This document shows positions 26,139-34,121 of a DNA stretch of 64,000 nt, in pieces. Positions within the stretch are counted from its first letter, which is position 1, and every line of letters begins with the position of its first letter. The stretch is from assembly GCA_900542445.1 (NCBI GenBank), contig UQNN01000007.1:88886-152885 (forward strand), given 5' to 3'. The notes under the pieces were generated by a model, which saw nothing but the letters and a program-made list of their open reading frames with translations, searched no databases and was not told the origin of the DNA. Position numbers and translations under genes: made by a program. The DNA comes from an uncultured Eubacteriales bacterium. Its GTDB lineage: Bacteria > Bacillota > Clostridia > Christensenellales > Aristaeellaceae.

Positions 26139-26613
26139 ATTTATGATATTTTTCTCCCGCCGCGATCTTCATCGCGCGGTAAATCTGCTCAAGCAGCATC
26201 ACGCGCGCCAGCTGGTGCGGAAAGGTCATCAAGGAAAACGACAGTTTGAAATTCGCCCGCGCAACGACCTGGGGCGACAGCCCCAGCGAACCGCCGATGA
26301 TAAAGACCACCCGCCGCCCCGTGTCGCCCAGCTGCATCAGCTTTTCGGAAAGCTGCACCGAATCGAGCTGCCTGCCGCCGATGCACAGCGCAATCACGAT
26401 ATCGTCCTCGCGCACCTTCTGCAAAATCGCTTTGCCCTCTTTTTCGCAGATCTGCGCTTCGACAGCGGGCGAACTGTTCGCCGGTTCGGGCAGATCCGGC
26501 AGCTCGATTTCCTCGAATTTTCCAAAACGCGAAAGCCGCTTCTCGTATTCGTTCGCCGCGTCGCGCCAGTATTTCTCTTTCAGCCGCCCCATGCAGATCA
26601 GCGCCATGTTCAC
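26137..26613 (-). CDS. rlmH: 23S rRNA (pseudouridine1915-N3)-methyltransferase RlmH
   Basis: 158 residues, exactly the family norm. It starts ICMGRLKEKYWRDAANEYEK after a GTG start codon at 26613, which aligns with the standard RlmH N-terminus and has GGGGGTGA seven bases upstream; a longer in-frame extension is an artefact overlapping the CPBP gene. SPOUT knot motifs are present: ALCIGGRQLDS, FIIGGSLGLSP and the C-terminal LARVMLLEQIYRA. GTG overlaps the CPBP stop by four bases. It modifies helix 69 of 23S rRNA. Confidence 0.95.
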   Translation of the reverse strand: MNMALICMGRLKEKYWRDAANEYEKRLSRFGKFEEIELPDLPEPANSSPAVEAQICEKEGKAILQKVREDDIVIALCIGGRQLDSVQLSEKLMQLGDTGRRVVFIIGGSLGLSPQVVARANFKLSFSLMTFPHQLARVMLLEQIYRAMKIAAGEKYHK

Positions 26614-27503
26614 GGTTTCGTCACCCCCGATACGATTACGGCAGCGATAACCGCCAGCACGGCCGCGGCAATCTTCGCCATTTCCTTTCTGCTCAGCGCA
26701 CCGCCCCATTCGACGGGCGCGCGGTTCGCCCGCGCGCGATAGACGCGCGCAACCATCGCAAAGCAGAGCACCGCGCTCATCAATCCCAGCACGCAGAAAA
26801 GCAGCGAGTTTCCCGCAAGCTTCAGCCCCGAAAAGCTCACCAGCAGCACAGCGGCGTTGTAGCATCCATGCATCAGCATCGGCGCGAGAATCGAGCCTGT
26901 CCGCTGCGCCATCTCGCCCAGCAGGCAGCCGAAGAGGAACCGCGGCAGAAACGCCGCATCCACGCCGTGCGCCGCCGCGAACAGCAGCGCTGTCGCAGCA
27001 GCCGCTTTTCCCCTGCCCGCTCTGGCGAACGCGCCCATCAGATAGCCGCGGAAAAACAACTCCTCACAGATCGGCGCAAGCAGCGCGCTTTGCAGCAGCA
27101 TCGGCAGAAACAAACCTGAATCCGGCGCGGAGGCCGCCGTCTGCGCCAATTCCACGCCGCAGAGCCGAAGCGCCGCGCCCGGAAGCTCGGCCAGAAGCGC
27201 CGCCGGGCCGATAAACAGCGCGCCCGCCGCCGCCAGACAGAGCATATGCTGCGCGCTCAGCGCCCGAAGCGCAATCATCCTGTGCTGATCGCCGTCCAGC
27301 ATGAACAGCCCCGCCAGCGCGGGCAGCAGGAAACACAGCAGCGTGCCCGCCGTTGAAAGCGCCACGGCGGATAATCCGGACACGCGCAGAACCATCCCCA
27401 ACAGGCGAAGCCCATACAGCCCCGCCAACGAAGCGAGGCTCAAAAAAAGCGCGACGCGCGTGCGAACACGCCGCCGCGCCCTGCTTTTCCTCAATCCATC
27501 CAT
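26610..27503 (-). CDS. CPBP-family intramembrane glutamic endopeptidase
   Basis: 297 residues with about eight helices. The Abi/CPBP motifs are EELFFRGYL (EExxxR), a LFAAAHG histidine motif and MHGCYN (HxxxN), the catalytic and metal-like residues of the Rce1-type intramembrane protease fold. Roles in bacteria include peptide processing and self-immunity to bacteriocins; no bacteriocin gene is apparent here. Start ATG (27503) and GTG (27506) are both possible; translation is coupled to the upstream GT2/GtrA gene (TGATG-type overlap) and no separate ribosome site is evident. Confidence 0.88.
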   Translation of the reverse strand: MDGLRKSRARRRVRTRVALFLSLASLAGLYGLRLLGMVLRVSGLSAVALSTAGTLLCFLLPALAGLFMLDGDQHRMIALRALSAQHMLCLAAAGALFIGPAALLAELPGAALRLCGVELAQTAASAPDSGLFLPMLLQSALLAPICEELFFRGYLMGAFARAGRGKAAAATALLFAAAHGVDAAFLPRFLFGCLLGEMAQRTGSILAPMLMHGCYNAAVLLVSFSGLKLAGNSLLFCVLGLMSAVLCFAMVARVYRARANRAPVEWGGALSRKEMAKIAAAVLAVIAAVIVSGVTKP

Positions 27504-28537
27504 CACTTGTCAAACACAAAGTCGCGCTGAATGAAGTAGCTGGCCGCAAAGAGCAGTAGATCGACCGGAATCTTGACCACCGCCGCCGAAATCGGCAGAA
27601 CGGTCGGCAGGAACTGCACCAGTCCCGCGCCCAGAAGCCCCTGCACCACGGCCAGCGCATAATATTTGACCATGGAATGCTTGCCGCCGCGACCGGAGAA
27701 CACAGTGTGCTTGTTGAGGTGATAATTCACCTGCGAGGACACCAGACGCGCCAGCGCATAGCTGAGCAGCGGCGCAAGCTTGAATACGCCCAGACACAGC
27801 CAATACAGCAGATAATCCACCGCAAACGACGTGACCGACGAGAACAGGTATTTGAAAATGACCGCGTAAATGCGGATGGCGTCGCGCACGGGGTTGAAAT
27901 GGCTGCCGGAATTATCGTCGATATAAATCGTTTCAATCGGCACTTCGACCACGCCGAGCTTCATATCCCGCAGCTTGAGCAGCACATTCATTTCGTATTC
28001 ATACCGTTCGCCGTCGATGGTGATCATCGCGGGAATGGCGCATGCGGGCAAGCCGCGCAGACCGGTCTGCGTATCCGAAACATGCACACCGCTGGCCAGC
28101 GCATACACAAAGCGGGTAATCCGGTTGCCCCAGCGGCTCTTAAACGGCACGTCCCCGGTGAACTCGCGTGAGCCGAGCACCAGCGCGTTCGGGTGCTCGC
28201 GCATGGCCTCGATGATGCGCAGGATATCGCGGAGGGTATGCTGACCGTCCGCGTCCGCCGTCACCACGCCGGATAAATCCGGCCAGATGTTCAGCGCAGC
28301 GTTCAGGCCGGTTTTCAGCGCGCGGCCTTTGCCCTGATTGACCGCGTGCACGGCGATTTCCGCTCCCAGCGCGCGGCACTTCTCGAAAATCGGCGCAAAC
28401 GGCTTCTGGCCGCCGTCATCTACCAGCAGCACGTCAAGCTTTTCTTCCTTTAATTCGCGCGTCAGCTGAATCAGACGGTCATCCGGCTTATAGGCGGGAA
28501 TCAGCACCACGACGCGGAAAGTATCTTGCTTTTCCAT
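27503..28537 (-). CDS. Fused GT2 glycosyltransferase and GtrA-like membrane domain
   Basis: 344 residues. The N-terminal GT-A domain (about 1-220) has VLIPAYKPDDRL, LLVDDGGQ, NQGKGRALKTGL and TADADGQH (DXD). The C-terminal part (about 225-344) is a four-helix GtrA-like module with YLLYWLCLGVFK, YHLNKHTVFSG and a C-terminal YFIQRDFVF. GT2 enzymes charge a polyprenyl phosphate with a sugar and GtrA flips it; here both are in one chain, so one gene could supply lipid-linked sugar to the outside. First gene of the run to rlmH. Confidence 0.9.
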   Translation of the reverse strand: MEKQDTFRVVVLIPAYKPDDRLIQLTRELKEEKLDVLLVDDGGQKPFAPIFEKCRALGAEIAVHAVNQGKGRALKTGLNAALNIWPDLSGVVTADADGQHTLRDILRIIEAMREHPNALVLGSREFTGDVPFKSRWGNRITRFVYALASGVHVSDTQTGLRGLPACAIPAMITIDGERYEYEMNVLLKLRDMKLGVVEVPIETIYIDDNSGSHFNPVRDAIRIYAVIFKYLFSSVTSFAVDYLLYWLCLGVFKLAPLLSYALARLVSSQVNYHLNKHTVFSGRGGKHSMVKYYALAVVQGLLGAGLVQFLPTVLPISAAVVKIPVDLLLFAASYFIQRDFVFDK

Positions 28538-28640
28538 AACGACTCCTCGTTGCTCTTGTTGTTATGCCCGTTTTTTTCGGGCAGACACGCAAACAGTATA
28601 GCGCCCGCCCGGCCAAAAGTCAATCTGCGGCGTGTTTTCC

Positions 28641-28669
28641 TTGCGCCTAATCTTGCTTTGTGTTAAAAT
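28641..28669 (+). promoter_or_regulatory. Candidate promoter for trpS
   Basis: TTGCGC, a 17-base spacer and TAAAAT. A family B repeat lies between it and the start codon. No T-box signature (AGGGTGG) is seen in the leader. Confidence 0.55.
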
Positions 28670-28696
28670 AAAGAAAATCCGCACGATTCAACGCCT

Positions 28697-28798
28697 TCAG
28701 TCAGCTTCGCCGACAGCTCCCTCAGCGAGGGAGTCTTTCATCGCGCAATCAGCCGCCCGCTATGAGGGCTGCGGCCGCCGAAGACAGACGGAAGGCGT
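28697..28798. repeat. Family B repeat, copy B4, in the trpS leader
   Basis: It opens with GCCTTCAGTCAGC-TTCG-CCGAC and CTCCCTC-AGC-GAGGGAG and closes with GACGGAAGGC, inverted relative to the opening GCCTTC. It is transcribed as part of the trpS leader if the predicted promoter is right. Confidence 0.7.
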
Positions 28799-28837
28799 AG
28801 AACACGCGCCACGGGCGCTTAAAGGAGATTTTGCTTT

Positions 28838-29851
28838 ATGGAACAACAGACCACCCCGGTAAAAAAACAGCGCATTCTTTCCGGCATTCAGCCTTCCGGC
28901 ACGCCGACGCTGGGCAACTACATCGGCGCGATGCGCAACTGGAAGCTGCTGGAAGACGAATACGACTGCCTGTATATGATCGCCGATCTGCACGCCATCA
29001 CGGTGCGTCAGGAACCGGCCAAGCTGCGCGCGCAGTCCATCCATCTGCTGGCACTTCTGCTGGCCATCGGCCTCGATCCGGAAAAGAACGTGCTCTTTTT
29101 CCAGAGCCACGTTCACCAGCACGCGGAAATGAACTGGCTGCTCAACTGCTACACCTACATGGGCGAAATGAGCCGCATGACGCAGTTCAAGGACAAGAGC
29201 GCCAAGCATGCGGACAACATCAACTGCGGCCTGTTCACCTATCCGGTGCTGATGGCAGGCGATATTCTGCTCTATCAGGCAAACCTCGTTCCGGTCGGTG
29301 TGGATCAGACGCAGCACCTTGAAATCTGCCGCGATATCGCCACGCGCTTCAACGGCCTGTATGGCAACGTGTTCACCATTCCGGAAGGCTATTATCCGAA
29401 GCTCGGCGCGCGCGTGATGAGCCTGCAAGACCCCAAGCGCAAGATGAGCAAATCTGATCCGGACGACTGCTTCATTTCCATGCTGGACGGTGCGGACGTC
29501 GTGCGCCGCAAGCTGCGCCGCGCGGTGACGGATTCCGATTCCGAAATCCGCTTTGACGCGGAGAACAAGCCGGGCGTTTCCAACCTGCTGGCCATGCTCT
29601 GCGCGCTGACGGGCGAGCCGATGGATAAGACGGTCGAGTCTTTTGCGGGCAAGGGGTACGGCGACCTCAAGAGCACGGTGGCCGATGCGATTATCGCGAC
29701 GCTCGAACCGATTCAGGCGGATTACAACCGCTACATGGGCGACAAGGCGTATCTGGAGACAGTCTATCGTCAGGGCGCGGAGCGCGCGGGCCGTCTGGCC
29801 GAGCGCACGCTCTCCAAGGCGATGAAGAAAATCGGATTTATCGCGAAATAA
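28838..29851 (+). CDS. trpS: Tryptophanyl-tRNA synthetase
   Basis: 337 residues, class I synthetase of normal bacterial length. The HIGH-equivalent is SGIQPSGTPTLGNYIGAM, the KMSKS loop is RKMSKSDPDD, and VGVDQTQHLEICRDIA and HADNINCGLFTYPVLMAGD are substrate-site blocks. It charges tRNA-Trp. AAAGGAG at 28821-28827 sets the ATG. Monocistronic; its leader carries a family B repeat and its 3' side a repeat island. Confidence 0.97.
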   Translation: MEQQTTPVKKQRILSGIQPSGTPTLGNYIGAMRNWKLLEDEYDCLYMIADLHAITVRQEPAKLRAQSIHLLALLLAIGLDPEKNVLFFQSHVHQHAEMNWLLNCYTYMGEMSRMTQFKDKSAKHADNINCGLFTYPVLMAGDILLYQANLVPVGVDQTQHLEICRDIATRFNGLYGNVFTIPEGYYPKLGARVMSLQDPKRKMSKSDPDDCFISMLDGADVVRRKLRRAVTDSDSEIRFDAENKPGVSNLLAMLCALTGEPMDKTVESFAGKGYGDLKSTVADAIIATLEPIQADYNRYMGDKAYLETVYRQGAERAGRLAERTLSKAMKKIGFIAK

Positions 29852-29912
29852 CGCCTTCCGTCTGCCTTCGGCAGCCACCTCCCTCAAAGAGGGAGACTCA
29901 GACTGTAGACAA
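29852..29912. repeat. Family B repeat, copy B5a
   Basis: GCCTTCCGTCTGCC-TTC-GGCAGCCACCTCCCTC-AAA-GAGGGAG immediately after the trpS stop. Confidence 0.65.
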
Positions 29913-29983
29913 AAAGCTATTCTCCCCCCAAAGGGGGAGAATAGCCCTTTCCGCAAATGAAAGAATAGCTGAATTTCTTGATT
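29911..29983 (-). repeat. Family C element, copy C1
   Basis: Read on the minus strand: a box AAATCAAGAAATTCAGCTAT, continuing with TCTTTCATTTGCGGAAAGGG, then a hairpin GCTATTCTCCCCC-TTT-GGGGGGAGAATAGC followed by TTTTT. The plus strand of 52922-52997 carries the same box with three or four differences and a related hairpin (copy C2). Confidence 0.7.
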
Positions 29984-30016
29984 TGGCTATCCAAGCCAAG
30001 TTTGCTTATGTCAACA

Positions 30017-30165
30017 AGCTGCACCTCCCTCAAAGAGGGAGGATTTTTTATATTTTTACAAACAACAGAGCCTTTTTCTTTTTGGCTTGGAGGAAAACGC
30101 CTGATTAAAAGGCTCCCTCTTCGAGGGAGCTGGCACGGTACAGCCGTGACTGAAGGAGTTTTCCT
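30017..30165. repeat. Family B repeat, copy B5b (full length)
   Basis: Contains ACCTCCCTC-AAA-GAGGGAGG, a central A+T-rich part, GGCTCCCTC-TTC-GAGGGAGC and GGCACGG-TACAG-CCGTGACTGAAGGAGT. The outer parts are arranged as inverted repeats. With B5a and C1 it fills the 379-base gap between trpS and the NrdD-tail gene; no ORF is convincing there. Confidence 0.65.
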
Positions 30166-30166
30166 C

Positions 30167-30194
30167 TTTACTTTTCAACATTTAGTGGTATAAT
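30167..30194 (+). promoter_or_regulatory. Promoter for the NrdD-tail-like gene
   Basis: TTTACT, a 16-base spacer and a perfect TATAAT (30189-30194); the start codon is 37 bases downstream. Confidence 0.65.
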
Positions 30195-30230
30195 AATCCC
30201 AACGTCTACAAGATATGGGAGGTCTTTGCT

Positions 30231-30503
30231 ATGTGCAGAGTCAATATAACCGGCGGCGACTGCCCGCAGGAAGAAATCAACGCTTACATCGCGCGAGCGC
30301 AGCAGCTCTACGGCCGCGAACCGGACGCGATCGACGTGCGGCTGGACGGCGAATACGTCGAGCTGGCGTATCATTATCAGAATCAGCCGTTTGACCGTAT
30401 ACGCCGCATTACGGGCTATCTGGTCGGCACGCTCGACCGCTTCAACAACGCCAAGCGCGCCGAAGAACGCGACCGCGTGAAGCACGGCATTTCGCTGCAA
30501 TAA
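30231..30503 (+). CDS. Stand-alone NrdD C-terminal-like small protein
   Basis: 90 residues. The second half, RRITGYLVGTLDRFNNAKRA followed by EERDRVKHG, resembles the C-terminal tail of anaerobic ribonucleotide reductase NrdD (ITGYL.P...WN.GK..E..DR), but the CxxC zinc ligands and glycyl-radical glycine of NrdD are absent; only Cys2 and Cys11 exist. Such short proteins are found in other Clostridia under the NrdD label. GGGAGG at 30217-30222 sets the ATG. It has its own promoter and precedes a DUF1858 gene by 108 bases. Function unknown; no full nrdD or nrdG is nearby. Confidence 0.75.
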   Translation: MCRVNITGGDCPQEEINAYIARAQQLYGREPDAIDVRLDGEYVELAYHYQNQPFDRIRRITGYLVGTLDRFNNAKRAEERDRVKHGISLQ

Positions 30504-30532
30504 GTTTTTCCCGGCGTTCGCCGTATTTTTCC

Positions 30533-30561
30533 TTGCCAGCTTGAGCAAAATGGTGTATGAT
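30533..30561 (+). promoter_or_regulatory. Promoter for the DUF1858 gene
   Basis: TTGCCA, a 17-base spacer and TATGAT, 50 bases upstream of the start codon. Confidence 0.7.
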
Positions 30562-30611
30562 AGAAAAAGGCTTACGCCCATCAAATCCGAGATAGAAAGA
30601 GGGATTTCCCG

Positions 30612-30818
30612 ATGATTACCCCTGAAATGTCCATTGCCGAAGTGATGCGCATGGACCCCGAAGTCGCTCCGGTGTTCATGTCTTACGGCATGCACTGCCT
30701 GTATTGCCCGCATGCCTCTCTGGAATCCATCGCCGAAGCGAGCCTTGTGCATGGCATTGACGCGACCGCGCTCGTCGCCGCGCTCAATGAGTATTTCGCA
30801 GATAAAGAGGGAAAGTAA
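30612..30818 (+). CDS. DUF1858 domain protein
   Basis: 68 residues, a single DUF1858 domain: ITPEMSIAEVMRMDPEVAPV, a glycine turn (SYGMHC) and the cysteine pair CLYCPHA. The domain often accompanies hybrid-cluster, RIC or cysteine-desulfurase-related redox proteins; the paired cysteines suggest metal or persulfide chemistry. That is inference. The AGAGGG ribosome site, own promoter and strong terminator mark a single-gene unit. Confidence 0.9.
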   Translation: MITPEMSIAEVMRMDPEVAPVFMSYGMHCLYCPHASLESIAEASLVHGIDATALVAALNEYFADKEGK

Positions 30819-30833
30819 TTTTTCCAAAAACAG

Positions 30834-30868
30834 CGCCCGCCGTGTTTGATTGCACGGCGGGCGTTTTT
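30834..30868 (+). terminator. Strong terminator after DUF1858
   Basis: Perfect 11-bp stem CGCCCGCCGTG / CACGGCGGGCG, 8-base loop, then five T. Confidence 0.92.
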
Positions 30869-30904
30869 GCTATACTTCTTATTCTTAAAACTTTGCGAAG
30901 CAGG

Positions 30905-31056
30905 CGGAAGGCGCGGGGAACTCCGTTCCCTGCCGGGGGATTTTCATCATGCGCCCGCTGTGCGGGAAAAGAGCATGGTGAAAATCGGAAATCACAAGGA
31001 GCGCTTGCGCGACTATGTGAGTTTCCCAGACTTGGGGCAAAGCCCCAACGTTCCCC
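30905..31056. repeat. Family A repeat, copy A5 (variant ending)
   Basis: Contains GGGGAACT/CCGTTCCC, TTTTCA..TGAAAA, GCCCGC-TGT-GCGGG and then the ending CAAGGAGCGCTTGCGCGACTA followed by TGTGAGTTTCCC, GGGGC-AAA-GCCCC and AACGTTCCCC. The last 60 bases closely match copy A8. The remaining 60 bases to the SH3-protein stop hold one more hairpin, GTCAGG..CCTGAC. Confidence 0.75.
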
Positions 31057-31116
31057 ATCGCAAAGCGCTCCTCCTACGCAAGTCAGGGAGCGAAGCGATA
31101 CCTGACTTCGCCGCTC

Positions 31117-32628
31117 TTATCCGTTTCCTTCCCATACGTCCGCGCGCCTGACATAGCCGACGTTTCCATCCCATGTCAACACAATCACCCAATCGTCGCC
31201 ATATACGCCGATGACGTATTCGTCGCCGCCGACAAAGCGCCCGATTTCCTCCATCGTGTCGTCCGGCTCGCGGTATATCGGCGCGCCGTCCTGTCCGATT
31301 TCCTCTATCGGCGTCAGTATCTCAAACGCACAGCGCACGCCTTTATCCCCGCCGCGCGTCAGATATTTCGTCATCATGTAGCCGTACAGATGCGCTTCGC
31401 CCGTGCCAATCTCCACGTATGCCCAGTCTCCCTCCCACGCGATCATCTTCACGGGCGTGCGGTTATAGAATTTGCCAAGCGATTGGGCATTCCGGTTCGG
31501 CGCTTCCCGCAAGTGCAGCCTGTCCGCCGGGTTATCGTTGTTCACAAAGGCATAGGCGTCTGTGTCCAGCCGGGCGACGGCCTGCTCCTGGGTGGTCGGC
31601 CATTGATCGACAGGGGTTTTCATCAAATCCAGCGGTTCGCTCCCGCCGTAGATATACCCATCGTTTAGGCCGACGCCGTAGATTTCGTCAACCGGAACGC
31701 AGTCCACGCCCAGGTTCAGCAGCTCTTCCCCCATGCTGCCCGTGAGAAGCCAGTCTCCCCGCCGCGTTCTGCGAAAGAAAAACTCCCTGCCTTTCTCTTC
31801 CAGAAAAATCTGATTGCCGCCCGCGTGGAAGAGATCCAGCGTGACCGCGCTGTCCAGCGTCACGCTGTCCCGCCAGACGTTCGCCCTGCCGTTGCGCTCG
31901 CTGACGCGCACGCGCCTGCCGCCGTCCGAACTTTGAAGCAGCAGCACCGTGTACGCCGGATACACGCCGATTTGCAGCAGCGTATCCCCTTCGTCCAGCA
32001 GCGGCGCGGCCAGCCCCGTCGGGAACGCGTCATAGGTTGTATCCAGCTGCTCCACGCTTTTGGGAAAGCGCGTCATATCGATGCCGCCAAGGGACATGTC
32101 AAAATTCGTTCCGACGGGAATCTCGTATTCGATTCTGCTGCCTGTCTGCTCGTTTTCGTTTTCGTCGTAAACAGCATAGCGCACGTGCAGCAGGCCGCCC
32201 TCCGCATACCAATGCGTTTCGGGATAGGTTGGCACGCCGCCGGATTCATTCTGCTCGAAACATATCACGTCCGCGTCGCTCCACGCGCCGTTCCGATAGA
32301 CCGCGTGCAGCGAGACACGCGCATATTCCGTGTCGTAATCGAGAAACAGCGATTCGCCGTCCGTATCGACAAACACCTGTATTCCCTGCCCCGTCTCAAA
32401 CAGACGCTCGTTGGCCACCGTCAGCACGCCGTTTTCCACGATGCACAGCGCGGTTTTCTCTCCGTTTCCCAGCGCAAACGCGTCAAAGCCGTTGCCCGAA
32501 GCGCTCGCTTTCACCGTGCAGGACGGATACGCCGCCAGCGCAATCTCTTCGCTCGTCTGTGCAAGCGCCAAAGCTGCTGTAAGCGCCATGCATGTCGCCC
32601 AAACAGTAGCCCAAATCCTTTTCATCAT
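31117..32628 (-). CDS. Secreted protein with two C-terminal SH3-like domains
   Basis: 503 residues. A signal peptide (MMKRIWATVWATCMALTAAL, cleavage near ALAQ) is followed by about 340 residues of beta-rich sequence of unknown fold, then two SH3b-like modules: one around residues 360-425 (RLHLREAPNRNAQSLGKF, GDWAYVEIGTG) and one around 440-500 (PIYREPDDTMEEIGRF, GDDWVIVLTWDGNVGYVRR). SH3b modules bind peptidoglycan or other wall parts. GGAGAGAGG precedes the paired ATGs. A wall-associated role is inferred; the catalytic part, if any, is not recognised. Confidence 0.8.
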   Translation of the reverse strand: MMKRIWATVWATCMALTAALALAQTSEEIALAAYPSCTVKASASGNGFDAFALGNGEKTALCIVENGVLTVANERLFETGQGIQVFVDTDGESLFLDYDTEYARVSLHAVYRNGAWSDADVICFEQNESGGVPTYPETHWYAEGGLLHVRYAVYDENENEQTGSRIEYEIPVGTNFDMSLGGIDMTRFPKSVEQLDTTYDAFPTGLAAPLLDEGDTLLQIGVYPAYTVLLLQSSDGGRRVRVSERNGRANVWRDSVTLDSAVTLDLFHAGGNQIFLEEKGREFFFRRTRRGDWLLTGSMGEELLNLGVDCVPVDEIYGVGLNDGYIYGGSEPLDLMKTPVDQWPTTQEQAVARLDTDAYAFVNNDNPADRLHLREAPNRNAQSLGKFYNRTPVKMIAWEGDWAYVEIGTGEAHLYGYMMTKYLTRGGDKGVRCAFEILTPIEEIGQDGAPIYREPDDTMEEIGRFVGGDEYVIGVYGDDWVIVLTWDGNVGYVRRADVWEGNG

Positions 32629-32762
32629 ACCTCTCTCTCCCTTTCTGTATATAAGACGAGCGAATGCAAGCCAAAATTTCATGTTCCTGGAAATTTTTGT
32701 CTATTTTGTTTCGTCCTGAAGCCTGCCCTTTCAACGTTTTCAGCGAATTTCCAGACGAACTC

Positions 32763-32803
32763 AAAAAGCTGTCTTTCCTTTTTCAAGGCATAGACAGCTT
32801 TTT
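32763..32803. terminator. Terminator after the CDF transporter gene
   Basis: AAAAAGCTGTCT...AGACAGCTTTTT, 12-bp stem with A/T flanks, two bases from the CDF stop. Confidence 0.85.
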
Positions 32804-32805
32804 CT

Positions 32806-33975
32806 TTATTCCGTATAGCTTCTTTCCAACGTCGCGATGCAGCAATATCCCGGATATTCCTTCTCCAGCTCGGCGGTCATACGGCGGCGGATTTCCGTTT
32901 CGCTGAATGGGCAGTCATACGGCACCACGCAGTCAAACACGACGTTCACACGCTTGGCGCCCGGCACGATACGCAGATCGTGAATCGTCATCTTCGCGTA
33001 AATCGTTTTGCAGATTTCGCTGACAGCTTCGCGCAGAGCGGGCACGCGCGGGTCGTCCGTCGCCACGGGATCGTAATGCACGATCAGATGCAGCCGCTCG
33101 TCCTTCAAAAAATCGCGCTCAATGCCGTCGATCACATCATGGCTGGCGATCGGGTCCTGCCTCGCGGACATTTCCACATGCACGCTGGCGAACTGCCTGC
33201 CGGGGCCGTAATCGTGAATCATCAAATCGTGCACGCCCAGCACGCCGGGATAGCTCATCAGCTTTTCGCGGATATGGCTGACCAGTTCCGGCGACGGCGC
33301 GTTGCCCAGCAGCGGGTTAAGCGTCTCTTTGACCAGCGAAACGCCGCTGATGAGGATGAACACCGCCACCGCCGCGCCGACATAGCCATCCAGTTCCAGC
33401 CCGGTCAGCTTGGCGGCAATCGTGCACAGCAGCACTGCGCCGGTGGCGATCACATCGTTGCGGCTGTCGCTGGCCGTGGCCTCCAGCGTGGTTGAGCCGA
33501 TGCGCCGCCCCATTTTCGCGTTAAACGCGGCCATCCACAGCTTCACCAGTATCGACGCGGCCAGCACGCCGACGCTCACCCAACTGAACGTCACCGGTTC
33601 GGGCGCAAAAATCTTGCCGACGCTGCTCTTGAGCAGCTCCACGCCGATGACGAGAATCATCACCGCGACGGTCATGCCGGAAAGGTATTCAAACCGGCCG
33701 TGACCGTAGGGATGCTCCGCGTCGGCGGGCCTGTCGGCCAGCTTGAAGCCCAGCAGACTGATTAAACTGCTGGATACATCCGACAGGTTATTCACCGCGT
33801 CGGCCATGATCGCGACCGAGCCGCTGAGCAGCCCGGCAAACAATTTGCCCGCAAACAGCAGCACGTTGCAGCCGATGCCCACCAGGCTCGCCGCCTTGCC
33901 GTAGGCGCTGCGCACGCGCTCATCCTTCACATTTTCATAATCCGGAATTCGGCGGATGATCCATTGTGTCAACAT
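32806..33975 (-). CDS. Cation diffusion facilitator family transporter
   Basis: 389 residues. Six-helix CDF membrane domain (about 25-215) with metal-site signatures MADAVNNLSD in helix 2 and TASDSRNDV in helix 5, plus HPYGHGRFEYL in the loop between. The cytoplasmic dimer domain (about 220-385) is longer than usual and appears to hold two ferredoxin-like repeats. It exports zinc, manganese or iron against protons; the helix 2 and 5 residues (D..D, D..D) are compatible with manganese or iron as well as zinc. GGGAG lies 11 bases before the ATG. Confidence 0.93.
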   Translation of the reverse strand: MLTQWIIRRIPDYENVKDERVRSAYGKAASLVGIGCNVLLFAGKLFAGLLSGSVAIMADAVNNLSDVSSSLISLLGFKLADRPADAEHPYGHGRFEYLSGMTVAVMILVIGVELLKSSVGKIFAPEPVTFSWVSVGVLAASILVKLWMAAFNAKMGRRIGSTTLEATASDSRNDVIATGAVLLCTIAAKLTGLELDGYVGAAVAVFILISGVSLVKETLNPLLGNAPSPELVSHIREKLMSYPGVLGVHDLMIHDYGPGRQFASVHVEMSARQDPIASHDVIDGIERDFLKDERLHLIVHYDPVATDDPRVPALREAVSEICKTIYAKMTIHDLRIVPGAKRVNVVFDCVVPYDCPFSETEIRRRMTAELEKEYPGYCCIATLERSYTE

Positions 33976-34121
33976 GTTTTACACGCTCCCTTTTTTATCG
34001 GGGAACAAACCGTTCCTTGCCAAAAGGCCATTTTGCGTAAAATTCGACATGCCGCCGCCTTTTCCTTCCATGTTAGTTAAACCTTTTTGAAAATTTTTGA
34101 ATGTTTGCACAGCGTAACGCG

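Noticed and set aside
28670..28837. T-box riboswitch in front of trpS
   Set aside because: The AGGGTGG T-box sequence and specifier-loop layout are absent; the stems seen belong to a family B repeat.
33979..34074. 31-codon leader ORF ending four bases before the CDF transporter start
   Set aside because: Frame and stop are suggestive, but the ribosome site is weak, the peptide is low-complexity and nothing independent supports translation.
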